Part shown: positions 52,861 through 61,335 of the stretch, piece by piece
Numbering within the stretch: the stretch's first letter is position 1
Layout of the letters: every line of letters begins with the position of its first letter
Assembly (NCBI GenBank): GCA_905235375.1
Contig: CAJOLH010000012.1
Coordinates: 1-61,423 of the forward strand
Origin: an uncultured Bacteroidales bacterium
Lineage (GTDB): Bacteria; Bacteroidota; Bacteroidia; Bacteroidales; UBA3663
DNA: 61,423 nucleotides
Direction of reading: 5' to 3'
The notes under the pieces: generated by a model
Seen by the model: the letters and a program-made list of their open reading frames with translations, nothing else
What the model was told of the DNA's origin: nothing
Databases searched by the model: none
Translations under genes and position numbers: made by a program

Positions 52861-54726
52861 ATGAAAACACTATCCAGACTATTCTCCGTGCTCATGTTGC
52901 TTGCCGTTGCAGGCAATCTGCAGGCACAACTCTTCGACGTCGTTGTTGCGAAGGATGGTACGGGCGATTACCTTACCATCCAGGATGCCATCCTCTCCAT
53001 CCGTGATTACAAGCCCGAGGGTCGTCAGCGCATCCTCGTTAGGAAGGGAATCTACGAAGAGAAGGTCATTGTGCCTACCTACAAGACCAACATCTCACTC
53101 ATCGGTGAGGATCGCGATTCGTGCATCCTCGTTTGGCACGACCATGCCAACCTTCAGCACACCGGTCGCTTCGAGGGCGTAGTGCTCGGTTCGGTGGCCG
53201 ATGCCATGGGGCATGACAATCATCTCACCCAGGGCAGCGACCGTGGACATCGCACAGGCACCTTCGAGAGTTACACCTTGCTCGTGTTGGGCGAAGGGTT
53301 CGAGTGCGAGAACATGACCATCGTCAACGATGCCATGACGCATTACAACCCCGATTGGTGGCAGACACGTTCGAATGCCGCCAAGGTGGGACAGGCTGTC
53401 ACCGTGCATTGCGAGGCCGATCGTTCGGTGTTCCGCAACTGTCACATTCACGGCTTTCAGGACACGGTTTTCACCGGCAATGCACGTTCGCGTCAGATCT
53501 TCTATGGCTGCTATATCGATGGTACTGTCGATTTCATCTTTGGCCCTGCCACCGTGTGGTTCGAGGATTGCGAGATTCGTTCCATCGGTGACGGCTATCT
53601 TACCGCAGCCTCTACTCCTGCCGAGAATCCATACGGCTATGTCTTCAAGCATTGCAAGGTCACAGCCGATTCCAAGGTGAATAGTGTTTATCTGGGTCGT
53701 CCGTGGCGTAATTGGGCCAACGTCATCTTCATGGAATGTGAGCTTCCGGCTGTCATCCGCGAGGCAGGTTGGCACAACTGGAGCGATCCTTCGCGCGAAC
53801 TGACGGCACGTTATGCCGAGTATCGCAATACGGGTGAAGGTGCGGGCATCTCGAAGCGAGTGGCGTGGGCTCGTCAGCTCACCGATGCCGATGCTGCCAA
53901 GGTGACTCTCCAGAATGTGATGCACACTTCGGCCAACCAATGGAACTCGAATGTGCGTGCCGTCACATTCGACCAGGTTGTGCAGTCGTTCTACGATTAC
54001 AATGCAAGCCGTGGACGTGAAGCACGCTATGTGGGTGGAACCCTCGAACCCAATCCGCTGCCTGCCGATCTCGAGAAGTTTGTCGAGCCGCTCGTCATCA
54101 ACCTCGATTCGGTCGATTGCACCACTTTCGTGGAATACGTCAGCGCTGCTGTGCTGGGTCGAACCACGATCACTTATGAGGGAGACTCCATCCTCCGACG
54201 CTTTGTGCAGGCTTTGCGCTATCGCGATGGAAAGCGCGGCAACTATGCCTCGCGCAACCATTATTTCTCCGATTGGATCCTCAATGGCGAGGAGCAGGGC
54301 CTCATGACTGAAGTCACGCCTTCGCTTTCAGGTGCCATCCAGCAGCAGAAGGCCATCAACTTCATGAGCGCCAACACGCGTTACTATCCGCAGTTGCAGC
54401 AAAGCCAGAAGCTGAAGATGGATGTGCGTGAGGTAGAGAACTACCTGAGCGCGCGCTTCACTTATTACGTTCCATCGGCACAGATCTTCAAGTGCTACGA
54501 CCAGCTACAGCATGGCGACATCGTGGCTTTCGTCACCAGCACCATGGGACTTGACATCCAGCATGTCGGTTTCGTATGGAAGCCTGAGGGCACCAAGATG
54601 CCACGACTGCTTCATGCAAGTTCTGCCCAGGGCAAAGTTGTTGTGAGCGAATTATCGTTGCAGGACTATGCAGTCGGAGCCAAAAATTGCCGAGGAATAC
54701 GTGTCGTTAGGCTTAAAGCGGAGTAG
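52861..54726 (+). CDS. Pectinesterase fused to a DUF1460 amidase-like domain, 621 residues
   Basis: A signal peptide (LSRLFSVLMLLAVAGNLQAQ) precedes a CE8 pectin methylesterase beta-helix at about 24-355. All hallmarks are present: GIYEEKV, GQAVTVHC (Q178), GFQDTV (D201), GTVDFIFG (D224) and LGRPW (R280). After a linker, residues about 400-618 match DUF1460, an NlpC/P60-type cysteine amidase fold: LDSVDCTTFVEYV (Cys420), ALRYRDGKRGNYASRNHYFS, QHVGFVW (His568) and LLHASSAQGKVVV. One secreted chain thus joins a pectin-demethylating domain to a putative cell-wall amidase. Both active sites look intact. Confidence 0.9.
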   Translation: MKTLSRLFSVLMLLAVAGNLQAQLFDVVVAKDGTGDYLTIQDAILSIRDYKPEGRQRILVRKGIYEEKVIVPTYKTNISLIGEDRDSCILVWHDHANLQHTGRFEGVVLGSVADAMGHDNHLTQGSDRGHRTGTFESYTLLVLGEGFECENMTIVNDAMTHYNPDWWQTRSNAAKVGQAVTVHCEADRSVFRNCHIHGFQDTVFTGNARSRQIFYGCYIDGTVDFIFGPATVWFEDCEIRSIGDGYLTAASTPAENPYGYVFKHCKVTADSKVNSVYLGRPWRNWANVIFMECELPAVIREAGWHNWSDPSRELTARYAEYRNTGEGAGISKRVAWARQLTDADAAKVTLQNVMHTSANQWNSNVRAVTFDQVVQSFYDYNASRGREARYVGGTLEPNPLPADLEKFVEPLVINLDSVDCTTFVEYVSAAVLGRTTITYEGDSILRRFVQALRYRDGKRGNYASRNHYFSDWILNGEEQGLMTEVTPSLSGAIQQQKAINFMSANTRYYPQLQQSQKLKMDVREVENYLSARFTYYVPSAQIFKCYDQLQHGDIVAFVTSTMGLDIQHVGFVWKPEGTKMPRLLHASSAQGKVVVSELSLQDYAVGAKNCRGIRVVRLKAE

Positions 54727-54758
54727 TTTTCCCCACAAGTAATATCCTTGAATAAAAA

Positions 54759-54792
54759 GCCAGCAGGTCAATCGACTTGCTGGCATACTTTT
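54759..54792. terminator. Bidirectional terminator between pectinesterase and radC
   Basis: GCCAGCAGGTC pairs with GACTTGCTGGC with one G-T wobble, flanked by A-rich sequence on the left and a T run on the right, between convergent genes. Confidence 0.85.
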
Positions 54793-54812
54793 TTATATGT
54801 GTATCGTAAAGG

Positions 54813-55514
54813 CTAAAGATCCCCGTTGTCGCGGAACGAGTAGTATTGGCTGTCGGCAATGATGATGTGGTCGAGCAGGCGAACTCCGAAGAGGGCGAGG
54901 GCCTGCTGTGCCGTTGCCGTCATCTGACGGTCGGCACGACTTGGACGACAGGCACTGTGGGGATGATTGTGGCAAAGCGCCACGTTCGAGGCCATGTATT
55001 GCAGGGCGGGACGTACAATCTTCTTGATGTCGGCACTTGCACTGTCGGTGCCTCCCACTCCGATCTCTTCACGTGCAAGAATCTTGCCGTTCTTCGACAT
55101 ATAGAGTGCCCAAAGTTCCTCATGGTCGAGTAGAGACATCTGTTTGTCGAACTGCGCAAAGATGGTGTCGCTTCCACTCACGATCTGTGCATTCAGAAGA
55201 TTGATTTGTCGCTGGTGTTCCATGCGCCGCCCGAGTTCGAGAGCTGCACGAATGGTGCATGCCTTGGCAGGGCCGATGCCTTTCAGCACTTCGTGGTTGC
55301 TCCCGTCTTCACTGGGTATGAGGGCGAAATGCAGTTTCTCGAGGTCTCCGTGACATTGTGCCAGCACGTCGCGTGCAATGTCGAGCACGGTGCGGCCTCT
55401 CTGTCCCGTATTAATGAGGATGGCCAACAGCTCAGCATCCGTAAGGGACTCCTCGCCATTGGCCATCATCTTTTCGCGCGGACGGTCCTCGAGGGCCCAA
55501 TCCTTGACTGTCAT
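54813..55514 (-). CDS. radC: RadC-family JAB-domain protein, 233 residues
   Basis: RadC proteins have a helix-hairpin-helix start and a C-terminal JAB/MPN metal-binding fold. Seen here are LTDAELLAILINTGQRGRTV, then VLKGIGPAKACTI (HhH), and the metal motif HNHPHSACRPSRADRQMT followed by LLDHIIIADSQYYSFRDNG. The usual Ser-Gly after HNHP is HS here. The cellular role of RadC is not settled. It starts 19 bases after the efp stop, so it is probably co-transcribed. Confidence 0.94.
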   Translation of the reverse strand: MTVKDWALEDRPREKMMANGEESLTDAELLAILINTGQRGRTVLDIARDVLAQCHGDLEKLHFALIPSEDGSNHEVLKGIGPAKACTIRAALELGRRMEHQRQINLLNAQIVSGSDTIFAQFDKQMSLLDHEELWALYMSKNGKILAREEIGVGGTDSASADIKKIVRPALQYMASNVALCHNHPHSACRPSRADRQMTATAQQALALFGVRLLDHIIIADSQYYSFRDNGDL

Positions 55515-55533
55515 ACTATTCAGAAATGTGTCA

Positions 55534-56103
55534 TTATTCCTTGGCGCGCTCTACATACGAGCCATCGCGGGTGTCAACCACGATCTTGTCGCCTTCCTTG
55601 CAGAAGAGAGGAACGAGCACGATACCACCGGTCTCAACAGTAGCCTTGGTGAGGGTGTTGGTTGCGGTGTTGCCCTTTGCACCTGGCTCCATGTAAGTGA
55701 TCTGGAGAACGGTCTTGACAGGCATTTCGGCGGTGAGGATGGTCTCGGTGGAAGCGTCGCTTACGACCTCAACGATGTCACCTTCCTTCATGTACTCCTC
55801 GCCGATGATCATCTTCTTGTCGATGGTTACCTGGTCGAAGGTCTCCTGGTTCATGAAGACAGCGTCGTCGCCGTCCATGTAAAGGAACTGATAGGGGCGA
55901 TGCTCAACGCGAACGTCCTCAAGCACTTCGCCGATGTTGAAGCGACGCTCGGTGACATAACCCGAAACGACATCCTTCAGCTTGGTGCGCATGAAGGTGT
56001 TGCCTTTGCCGGGCTTAACGTGAAGGAACGAAACTACTACCTGAAGCTTGCCATCGATACGGATGACGGTGCCATTCTTAATGTCCTGTGACTTGATTGC
56101 CAT
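55534..56103 (-). CDS. efp: Elongation factor P, 189 residues
   Basis: It binds stalled ribosomes between the P and E sites and relieves stalling at proline runs. The start ATG at 56103 gives MAIKSQDIKNGTVIRIDGKL, then LHVKPGKGNTFMRTKLKDVV, the KOW-like domain with the lysine loop, and two OB domains ending VETGGIVLVPLFCKEGDKIV and VDTRDGSYVERAKE. Its promoter is at 56207-56238, divergent from that of rpmH. Confidence 0.96.
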   Translation of the reverse strand: MAIKSQDIKNGTVIRIDGKLQVVVSFLHVKPGKGNTFMRTKLKDVVSGYVTERRFNIGEVLEDVRVEHRPYQFLYMDGDDAVFMNQETFDQVTIDKKMIIGEEYMKEGDIVEVVSDASTETILTAEMPVKTVLQITYMEPGAKGNTATNTLTKATVETGGIVLVPLFCKEGDKIVVDTRDGSYVERAKE

Positions 56104-56206
56104 AGTTGTATTCTGGTTTATTAAGTTATTATTTAGATTGTCCAAAGAGTGCAGATTGGAGGCAAGTGGCACACGAAAATCGCACTATTTTGCCATCTTG
56201 CGGGTG

Positions 56207-56238
56207 CAAAGATAGAGAAAAACATTGAGAAAAACAAA
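56207..56238 (-). promoter_or_regulatory. Promoter for efp-radC
   Basis: On the minus strand TTTG (56238-56235) and TATCTTTG (56214-56207) are separated by 20 bases. The site is back-to-back with the rpmH promoter. Confidence 0.85.
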
Positions 56239-56264
56239 AATATTTGAAGAAAATCATTAAATAA

Positions 56265-56296
56265 TTTGGTAAATTGAATAATTTTACCTACTTTTG
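56265..56296 (+). promoter_or_regulatory. Promoter for rpmH
   Basis: TTTG (56265-56268), a 20-base spacer and TACTTTTG (56289-56296) lie 70 bases before rpmH. The consensus match is good. Confidence 0.85.
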
Positions 56297-56366
56297 CACC
56301 CGCTATTTGGCAATACAGTCCCTAAAACAGGCAAACAATTAAAAACATTATAAAAGAGTTACAACT

Positions 56367-56516
56367 ATGAAGATGACATTCCAGCCTCACAATCATCGCC
56401 GTCTCCACAAGCATGGTTTCCGCGCTCGTATGGCCACCAAGAACGGTCGTCGCGTTCTCGCATCCCGTCGTGCCAAGGGTCGCAAGAACCTCACTGTAGG
56501 TGACACAATGAACTAA
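56367..56516 (+). CDS. rpmH: Ribosomal protein L34, 49 residues
   Basis: This is the small basic large-subunit protein. The frame starts [20 protein letters not shown], continues [20 protein letters not shown] and ends NLTVGDTMN. These are the universal L34 blocks in the Bacteroidetes form. It is separated from rnpA and dnaA, as often in this phylum, and lies next to efp with divergent promoters. Confidence 0.97.
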   Translation: MKMTFQPHNHRRLHKHGFRARMATKNGRRVLASRRAKGRKNLTVGDTMN

Positions 56517-56627
56517 TTCGTCTGGCTAACGATTCACCAAGATCCCTTTTTGAGGATAAACAATGACTGTCAACGAGGTTTCTCCTCTGCGACGGTCATC
56601 GTGTTTTTAAACTCATCCAAGTTTGCT

Positions 56628-58166
56628 ATGAAAACCCGCATCCAGTCCATTCTTCGACAGATAGGGGAGGGCGTCTATGAGAAGGATGCCGAACTTGCCC
56701 TTTCGTTGCTGGCAGCCATTGCTGGCGAGAGTGTCATTCTGCTTGGCCCTCCAGGGGTGGCGAAGAGCATGGTGTCGCGTCGACTCAAGCTTGCCTTCGC
56801 ACGTGCCCGTTCCTTTGAATATTTGATGTCGCGCTTCTCCACGCCTGACGAGATCTTCGGTCCCGTCAGCATCCAGCGTCTCAAGATGGACGATGTCTAT
56901 CAGCGCTGTGTCGATGGCTACCTGCCGACGGCCGATGTGGTCTTTCTTGACGAAATCTGGAAGGCGGGTCCTGCCATCCAGAACACGCTGCTTACGGTCA
57001 TCAACGAGAAGGTCTATCTCAACGGCAACCAGCTCCTGCACCTCCCGCTCAAGCTGCTTATTGGTGCTTCGAACGAACTGCCAGTGCAGGGCGAAGGACT
57101 TGAAGCATTGTGGGACCGCTTCCTGATTCGCCTTGTCAGCCAACCTATCCAAAACGAGGAGGCTTTCTACCAGATGGTCAATCCTGCTGGCAATGTCGGG
57201 CAGGAATTGAAGCCTGTCAGCGATGCCATCGGCGAAGAGGAATACGCCGAGTGGCTTCAGCAGGTTTCCTGCATCAAGGTACCGCGTGAAGTGCTACAGG
57301 CCATCACTTTCATTCGTCAGGGGCTCAAGGATGTCGCCATCGAAGGGCAGGATGTGCATCGCAACATCTATGTCAGCGATCGCCGCTGGAAGAAGATTGT
57401 CCACCTGATGTGCGCCTCGGCTTTTGTGCACGATCGCGACGAGGTGAACGCTTCCGACCTGCAGCTTGCCATCCATTGCCTTTGGAACGAACCCGACGAA
57501 ATCCCGTCGATTGGCAGGCTCGTGGCGGATGCTATCTTCCAGCCCTATCTTACGCGGCTCGACACGTTGCAGCGTCAGGTGTCGCGGGCATTGCGTAGTC
57601 GTGCTGTGCGCCAGGTGAGAGAGAAGGCGCGTCAGCGTGGCGATCATCGCGACGACGACCTCATCACGTTCGATGGTCTCTATTATCAGCTTGTCGAGAG
57701 TCAGGGCTTGCAGAACACCTTCATCTTCGTGCCCGACTATTGCGCTTTGCCCACACGCAGTGCCGATGAGCCCGCTGTGCGTGGTGTGATGTTCAAGGAT
57801 CCCATCCAGCCTCGGCGTACCATCATTCGTGCCTATACCAATCCCGACAATGTGGGCGAGTATAGTGCCGACCTCCAGCGCGTCAATCTCTACCGCGACT
57901 CGATGAATCTTTATGTCAACGGGACGCGCTATCCCTTGCGGCGTGCAGCGCGTGGGATGCAGTTGCAGCAGACCTCTGGTCTTGAGCCGCCTATCAAGGG
58001 GGTTTGCGCAAGCCTTGAGGAATGTGAATCGGCAGTCGATACCCTGTTCCAGCAGGCTGTGATGCTCTCGGCGCAGATACGCGGTCACCTTTTCTCCAGT
58101 CCCCAGGTAGATTATCGCCACACAGCTCGACTCGTTCAAGCGCCAGATTGCCCAGCTCCGTGCTGA
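56628..58166 (+). CDS. ravA: MoxR/RavA-type AAA+ ATPase with apparent 3' frameshift
   Basis: A hexameric AAA+ chaperone, working with the VWA protein encoded next. The start ATG at 56628 (MKTRIQSILRQIGEGVYEKD) precedes Walker A LLGPPGVAKSMVSRRL, Walker B DVVFLDEIWKAGPAIQNTLL, the sensor IGASNELPVQGEGLEALWDR and a RavA-like middle domain. The frame ends with an unlikely tail (HTARLVQAPDCPAPC, stop at 58166). In the +1 frame, from about 58111, a typical helix is encoded (QLDSFKRQIAQLRADVRKLL then YDE) to a stop at 58194. A one-base indel between about 58096 and 58114 is the simplest explanation, either real or a sequencing error. Confidence 0.85.
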   Translation: MKTRIQSILRQIGEGVYEKDAELALSLLAAIAGESVILLGPPGVAKSMVSRRLKLAFARARSFEYLMSRFSTPDEIFGPVSIQRLKMDDVYQRCVDGYLPTADVVFLDEIWKAGPAIQNTLLTVINEKVYLNGNQLLHLPLKLLIGASNELPVQGEGLEALWDRFLIRLVSQPIQNEEAFYQMVNPAGNVGQELKPVSDAIGEEEYAEWLQQVSCIKVPREVLQAITFIRQGLKDVAIEGQDVHRNIYVSDRRWKKIVHLMCASAFVHDRDEVNASDLQLAIHCLWNEPDEIPSIGRLVADAIFQPYLTRLDTLQRQVSRALRSRAVRQVREKARQRGDHRDDDLITFDGLYYQLVESQGLQNTFIFVPDYCALPTRSADEPAVRGVMFKDPIQPRRTIIRAYTNPDNVGEYSADLQRVNLYRDSMNLYVNGTRYPLRRAARGMQLQQTSGLEPPIKGVCASLEECESAVDTLFQQAVMLSAQIRGHLFSSPQVDYRHTARLVQAPDCPAPC

Positions 58167-58257
58167 TGTTCGCAAACTGCTGTATGACGAGTAAGCCCGT
58201 GCTTGTCCGTTTGTTTTATTGACAGCCATGCATGGCTGTCTCCCTTGATATCTGTCT

Positions 58258-59403
58258 ATGTCCTATCTGACCCTCCCGCATAAGGTGCTCGATGCGCTCG
58301 AAGAGCTGATTTGCACCGATTTGGAGCAGGCTTTCGACGATGCTGTCGAAGCCCGCCTTCGCTTTATGCAGATGCGTGGGGTGGACGATCCTTACGAGCT
58401 GTCGCAGTTGCGTGCCGACTATGTTCGCGAACATTTGCCGCAGCAACAGAAACTGCTCGACAAGTACTTGAGCGTCATTCCTCCCTACGTCAGCCAGCAC
58501 AAGGTGACCCTTGATGAGTTCGCCCAATGCTGGGCACTCATGGGCACCATCTGGAACACGGTCAGCTTCGAGCGCATTCGTCCCATTGTGGCTTTGCAGA
58601 AGCAATACCCCATCCTGCTTGATGTGGCGAGGCGCGTGGGCCGTATCGCCGACAACGAAGGCCCGGAACGTGTGCCGGTAGGCAGCGGCAGTACGTACAG
58701 GATGGAACATTCGTCGCCCTCCGACATCGAGGGCATCTCGGTGGGCAATGACCTCAGCGCCTTGCTGCCTATCGAAATGGCGACCATGGCTGATGAGGAA
58801 CTGTCGGGACTCTTTGCCTATCGCTATGCCACACGTCGTTTGCAGACCTTCCTTTTCAAGTCGAACCTAATGAAGAAGGCGCAGAAGGTGCAGGTGGCGC
58901 GGGCACGGCAGAAGGGACCGATGATTGTGTGCATGGACACGAGCGGGTCGATGCAGGGCCCTCCCGAACGCATCGCCCACAGTCTTGTCATCAAGCTGCT
59001 GCAGATTGCTTTGGCACAGAAGCGCGACCTGCTGCTCATCACATTTTCCGACAAGGCCAAGACCTTCGACGTCCGTGCCAATCGCACATCCTTGCTCGAC
59101 TATATGCGTCAGCAGTGTGGAGGTTCAACCGATGGTACCGAGATGCTGCAAGCCGCCTTTCGGCTCATTGGCAGCAATCCGCGTTATGGTAGTGCCGACC
59201 TGCTGTTGATTTCCGACTTCAAGTTCCCATTGGTCGATAGGCCCCTGCTGGTTCAATTGAATCAACTTCAGGACGAAGGCACCCGCCTTTATGCCCTGCA
59301 GATTGGGCAATCTGTCCTCATCAAGGACTGGCTCCCTTATTTCGACAGCTACTGGCATCTCGACTACAAGGTTCAGCGCATTCCCTGGTTTATCCAGAAA
59401 TAG
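58258..59403 (+). CDS. ViaA-like VWA-domain protein, 381 residues
   Basis: This is the partner of the MoxR/RavA ATPase. A helical N-terminus (residues 1-210, [20 protein letters not shown]) precedes a von Willebrand A domain with the MIDAS motif [19 protein letters not shown] and the later GGSTDGTEM and [10 protein letters not shown] CoxE/ViaA protein directly behind a MoxR-family ATPase is a standard pair, proposed to act on metal-containing membrane complexes. The start lies 64 bases after the probable true end of the ATPase gene. Confidence 0.9.
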   Translation: MSYLTLPHKVLDALEELICTDLEQAFDDAVEARLRFMQMRGVDDPYELSQLRADYVREHLPQQQKLLDKYLSVIPPYVSQHKVTLDEFAQCWALMGTIWNTVSFERIRPIVALQKQYPILLDVARRVGRIADNEGPERVPVGSGSTYRMEHSSPSDIEGISVGNDLSALLPIEMATMADEELSGLFAYRYATRRLQTFLFKSNLMKKAQKVQVARARQKGPMIVCMDTSGSMQGPPERIAHSLVIKLLQIALAQKRDLLLITFSDKAKTFDVRANRTSLLDYMRQQCGGSTDGTEMLQAAFRLIGSNPRYGSADLLLISDFKFPLVDRPLLVQLNQLQDEGTRLYALQIGQSVLIKDWLPYFDSYWHLDYKVQRIPWFIQK

Positions 59404-59455
59404 CGTATTGGACTATGTTACCGATTATTCAGAAACTTTTATAACACCCACAAAC

Positions 59456-60289
59456 ATGACTCGTTCCCAACTTTTCGAACAAATCAAGCAAAAAAAGACC
59501 TTCCTTTGCGTAGGTCTCGACACCGACATCAAGAAGATTCCCGAGCACCTGCAGTCACTGCCTGCACAGGAGGCCATCTTCGCGTTCAACAAGGCCATCA
59601 TCGATGCCACCGAACCCTATTGCATCGCCTACAAGCCCAACCTCGCTTTCTACGAGTGCTTTGGCGTGGAGGGATGGATTGCCTTCGAGCAGACCGTTCG
59701 TTACATTCGCGAAAAGTACCCTCATCAGTTCATCATCGCCGATGCCAAACGCGGCGACATTGGCAACACTTCGTCGCTCTATGCCCGCTCGTTTTTCGAG
59801 CATCTCGACGTCGATGCGGTCACCGTGGCTCCCTACATGGGTGAGGATTCCTTGAAACCATTCCTCGGCTATGAGGGCAAATGGGTCATTTGCCTTGCTC
59901 TCACTTCCAACAAGGGTTCGCACGACTTCCAGCTTTCCACCGTTGATGGCACTTCGACACGCCTCTTCGAGAAGGTGCTCGGCACCGTCAAGACCTGGGG
60001 CACTGAGGACCAGATCATGTTCGTCGTAGGAGCTACCCAGGGCCGTATGTTCGAGGACATCCGTCGCATTGCTCCCGACTCATTCCTCCTCGTTCCCGGC
60101 ATCGGTGCACAGGGAGGCTCGCTTCAGGAGGTGGTCAAATATGGCATGAACCAGCAATGTGGCCTCATCGTCAACTCCAGCCGCGCCATCATCTACGCCG
60201 ACCACACCGAACATTTCGCCGAGGTCGCTGCCCAAAAGGCCAAGGAGGTTGCCGACGAGATGGCCGAATGTCTGAAGCCCCTGCTTTGA
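59456..60289 (+). CDS. pyrF: Orotidine 5'-phosphate decarboxylase, type 2, 277 residues
   Basis: It makes UMP from OMP in pyrimidine synthesis. The ATG at 59456 ([20 protein letters not shown]) is used. The motifs are [26 protein letters not shown] (substrate lysine), [20 protein letters not shown] (catalytic Asp-Lys-Asp set) and [16 protein letters not shown] with [11 protein letters not shown]. Length is normal for the longer type 2 enzyme of Bacteroidetes. No other pyr gene is near. Confidence 0.96.
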   Translation: MTRSQLFEQIKQKKTFLCVGLDTDIKKIPEHLQSLPAQEAIFAFNKAIIDATEPYCIAYKPNLAFYECFGVEGWIAFEQTVRYIREKYPHQFIIADAKRGDIGNTSSLYARSFFEHLDVDAVTVAPYMGEDSLKPFLGYEGKWVICLALTSNKGSHDFQLSTVDGTSTRLFEKVLGTVKTWGTEDQIMFVVGATQGRMFEDIRRIAPDSFLLVPGIGAQGGSLQEVVKYGMNQQCGLIVNSSRAIIYADHTEHFAEVAAQKAKEVADEMAECLKPLL

Positions 60290-60411
60290 TCCCCTGAAGT
60301 CTTCAGACCTCACCCCATCACCAAGGTGGGCATTTGCTTCAACTCCGAGGAGCACAATATCACTGCGTAGAAAGAGCAGTCATAAAGACTATTTTCCCAT
60401 CTCATTCGTAT

Positions 60412-60441
60412 ATAGCACGTTTGCGTCCGCAGACGTGCTAT
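60412..60441. terminator. Hairpin downstream of pyrF
   Basis: ATAGCACGT (60412-60420) is perfectly complementary to ACGTGCTAT (60433-60441). It directly precedes the 42-base array. No long T run follows. It may be a terminator or the edge of the array. Confidence 0.5.
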
Positions 60442-60836
60442 TTCCTGTAGTAAATGGAACGCGTAGGGACGTTGACGCTCCATTTCCCGCAGCAAATGGA
60501 ACGCGTAGGGACGTTGACGCTCCATTTCCTGTAGCAAATGGAACGCGTAGGGACGTTGACGCTCCATTTCCCGCAGCAAATGGAACGCGTAGGGACGTTG
60601 ACGCTCCATTTCCCGTAGCAAATGGGACGCGTAGGGACGTTGACGCTCCATTTCTCGTAGCAAATGGAACGTGTAGGGACGTTGACGCTCCATTTCCTGT
60701 AGCAAATGGAACGTGTAGGGACGTTGACGCTCCATTTCCCGTAGCAAATGGAACGCGTAGGGACGTTGACGTTCCGTTTCCAGTAGCAGATGGAACGCGT
60801 AGGGACGTTGACGTTCCATTTCCCGTAGTAAATGGC
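60440..60836. repeat. 42-base tandem array, nine copies
   Basis: Nine copies of a 42-base unit start at 60455, 60497, 60539 and so on to 60791, with partial units at both ends. Each unit holds near-palindromic arms TGGAACG...CGCTCCA around GTAGGGACGTTGA, then a spacer like TTTCCCGTAGCAAA. Differences are few, mostly C/T and A/G changes. In the last two copies the second arm is CGTTCC(A/G). Because 42 is divisible by three, both strands are open for long stretches, but there is no start or composition of a real gene. There are no distinct spacers, so this is not a CRISPR array. Confidence 0.9.
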
Positions 60837-60921
60837 GTTTATACGTTTTGCTATACTTTTATGTCACCATCCTCCCTTTTGTTTTATTTTGTAATTGAGC
60901 GCAGTCCATCTATAGCTGGTC

Positions 60922-61038
60922 ATTCCCTCATAAAATTGGCAGGAATCGGAATTATTCCCTCATAAAATTGGCAGAAAATGCAATTATTCCCTCATAAAAT
61001 TGGCAGAAAATGCAATTATTCCCTCATAAAATTGGCAA
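60922..61038. repeat. 32-base tandem repeat upstream of a promoter
   Basis: Four copies of ATTCCCTCATAAAATTGGCA begin at exactly 60922, 60954, 60986 and 61018. The 11-12-base intervals are almost the same (GAATCGGAATT-like then AAAATGCAATT). The last copy is cut after the core, six bases before the -33 box at 61044. The 32-base period is close to three helical turns, so all copies face one side of the DNA. Confidence 0.9.
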
Positions 61039-61043
61039 ATAGT

Positions 61044-61074
61044 TTTGTTATTTATTTAAAAATAAGTATCTTTG
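61044..61074 (+). promoter_or_regulatory. Promoter at the right end
   Basis: TTTG (61044-61047), a 19-base spacer and TATCTTTG (61067-61074), running right into a copy of the leader repeat. The gene it serves lies outside the window. Confidence 0.8.
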
Positions 61075-61201
61075 CAGCGCACATTTCGATATATCGAAAA
61101 CAAAAGCAAGTAATATTATGGTCGCTACGCTCAAAATTATAAGAAAATTAAATCTGAAAATTTTCAAATTAATTATTTTGTTAATTTTTTGCGAAGCGAC
61201 C
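61075..61201 (+). repeat. Leader repeat module A at the right end
   Basis: After the -7 box come GCAGCGCAC, the palindrome TTTCGATATATCGAAA, CAAAAGCAAGTAATATTATG, and the inverted repeat from GGTCGCTACGCTCAAAATT to GCGAAGCGACC (ending 61201). The order and polarity relative to the promoter match the fbp and folC leaders. The hairpin interior is divergent. Confidence 0.85.
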
Positions 61202-61232
61202 TCTAAAATAAAACATCTAAAACCCGAGGCAA

Positions 61233-61335
61233 TAAAGTTTTCGTTGATTTCGATGTTTCCGTAGTTTTCGGAACCTTAGAATACGATGGATGTTATTCCG
61301 AAAAAGGACGAAAAAACGAAAAAGGACGAAAATTG
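61233..61335 (+). repeat. Leader repeat module B at the right end
   Basis: This is the same word series as 4507-4641 and 6332-6458 in inverse orientation: AAAGTTTTCGTTGATTTCGA, TTTTCGGAACC, ACGATGG and ATTCCGAAAAAGGACG. It lies downstream of module A, as in the folC and fbp leaders. Confidence 0.8.

Noticed and set aside
60310..60819. Long minus-strand frame made of a 14-residue repeat
   Set aside because: It is the translation of the 42-base array, whose period keeps every frame open. There is no sensible start or composition, and an equal frame exists on the other strand.
60435..60965. Long plus-strand frame across the same array
   Set aside because: Same artefact of the array; the non-repeat tail runs into the 32-base repeats.
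60440..61038. Possible CRISPR array
   Set aside because: The intervals between cores are nearly identical within each array, so there are no distinct spacers, and no cas gene is present.
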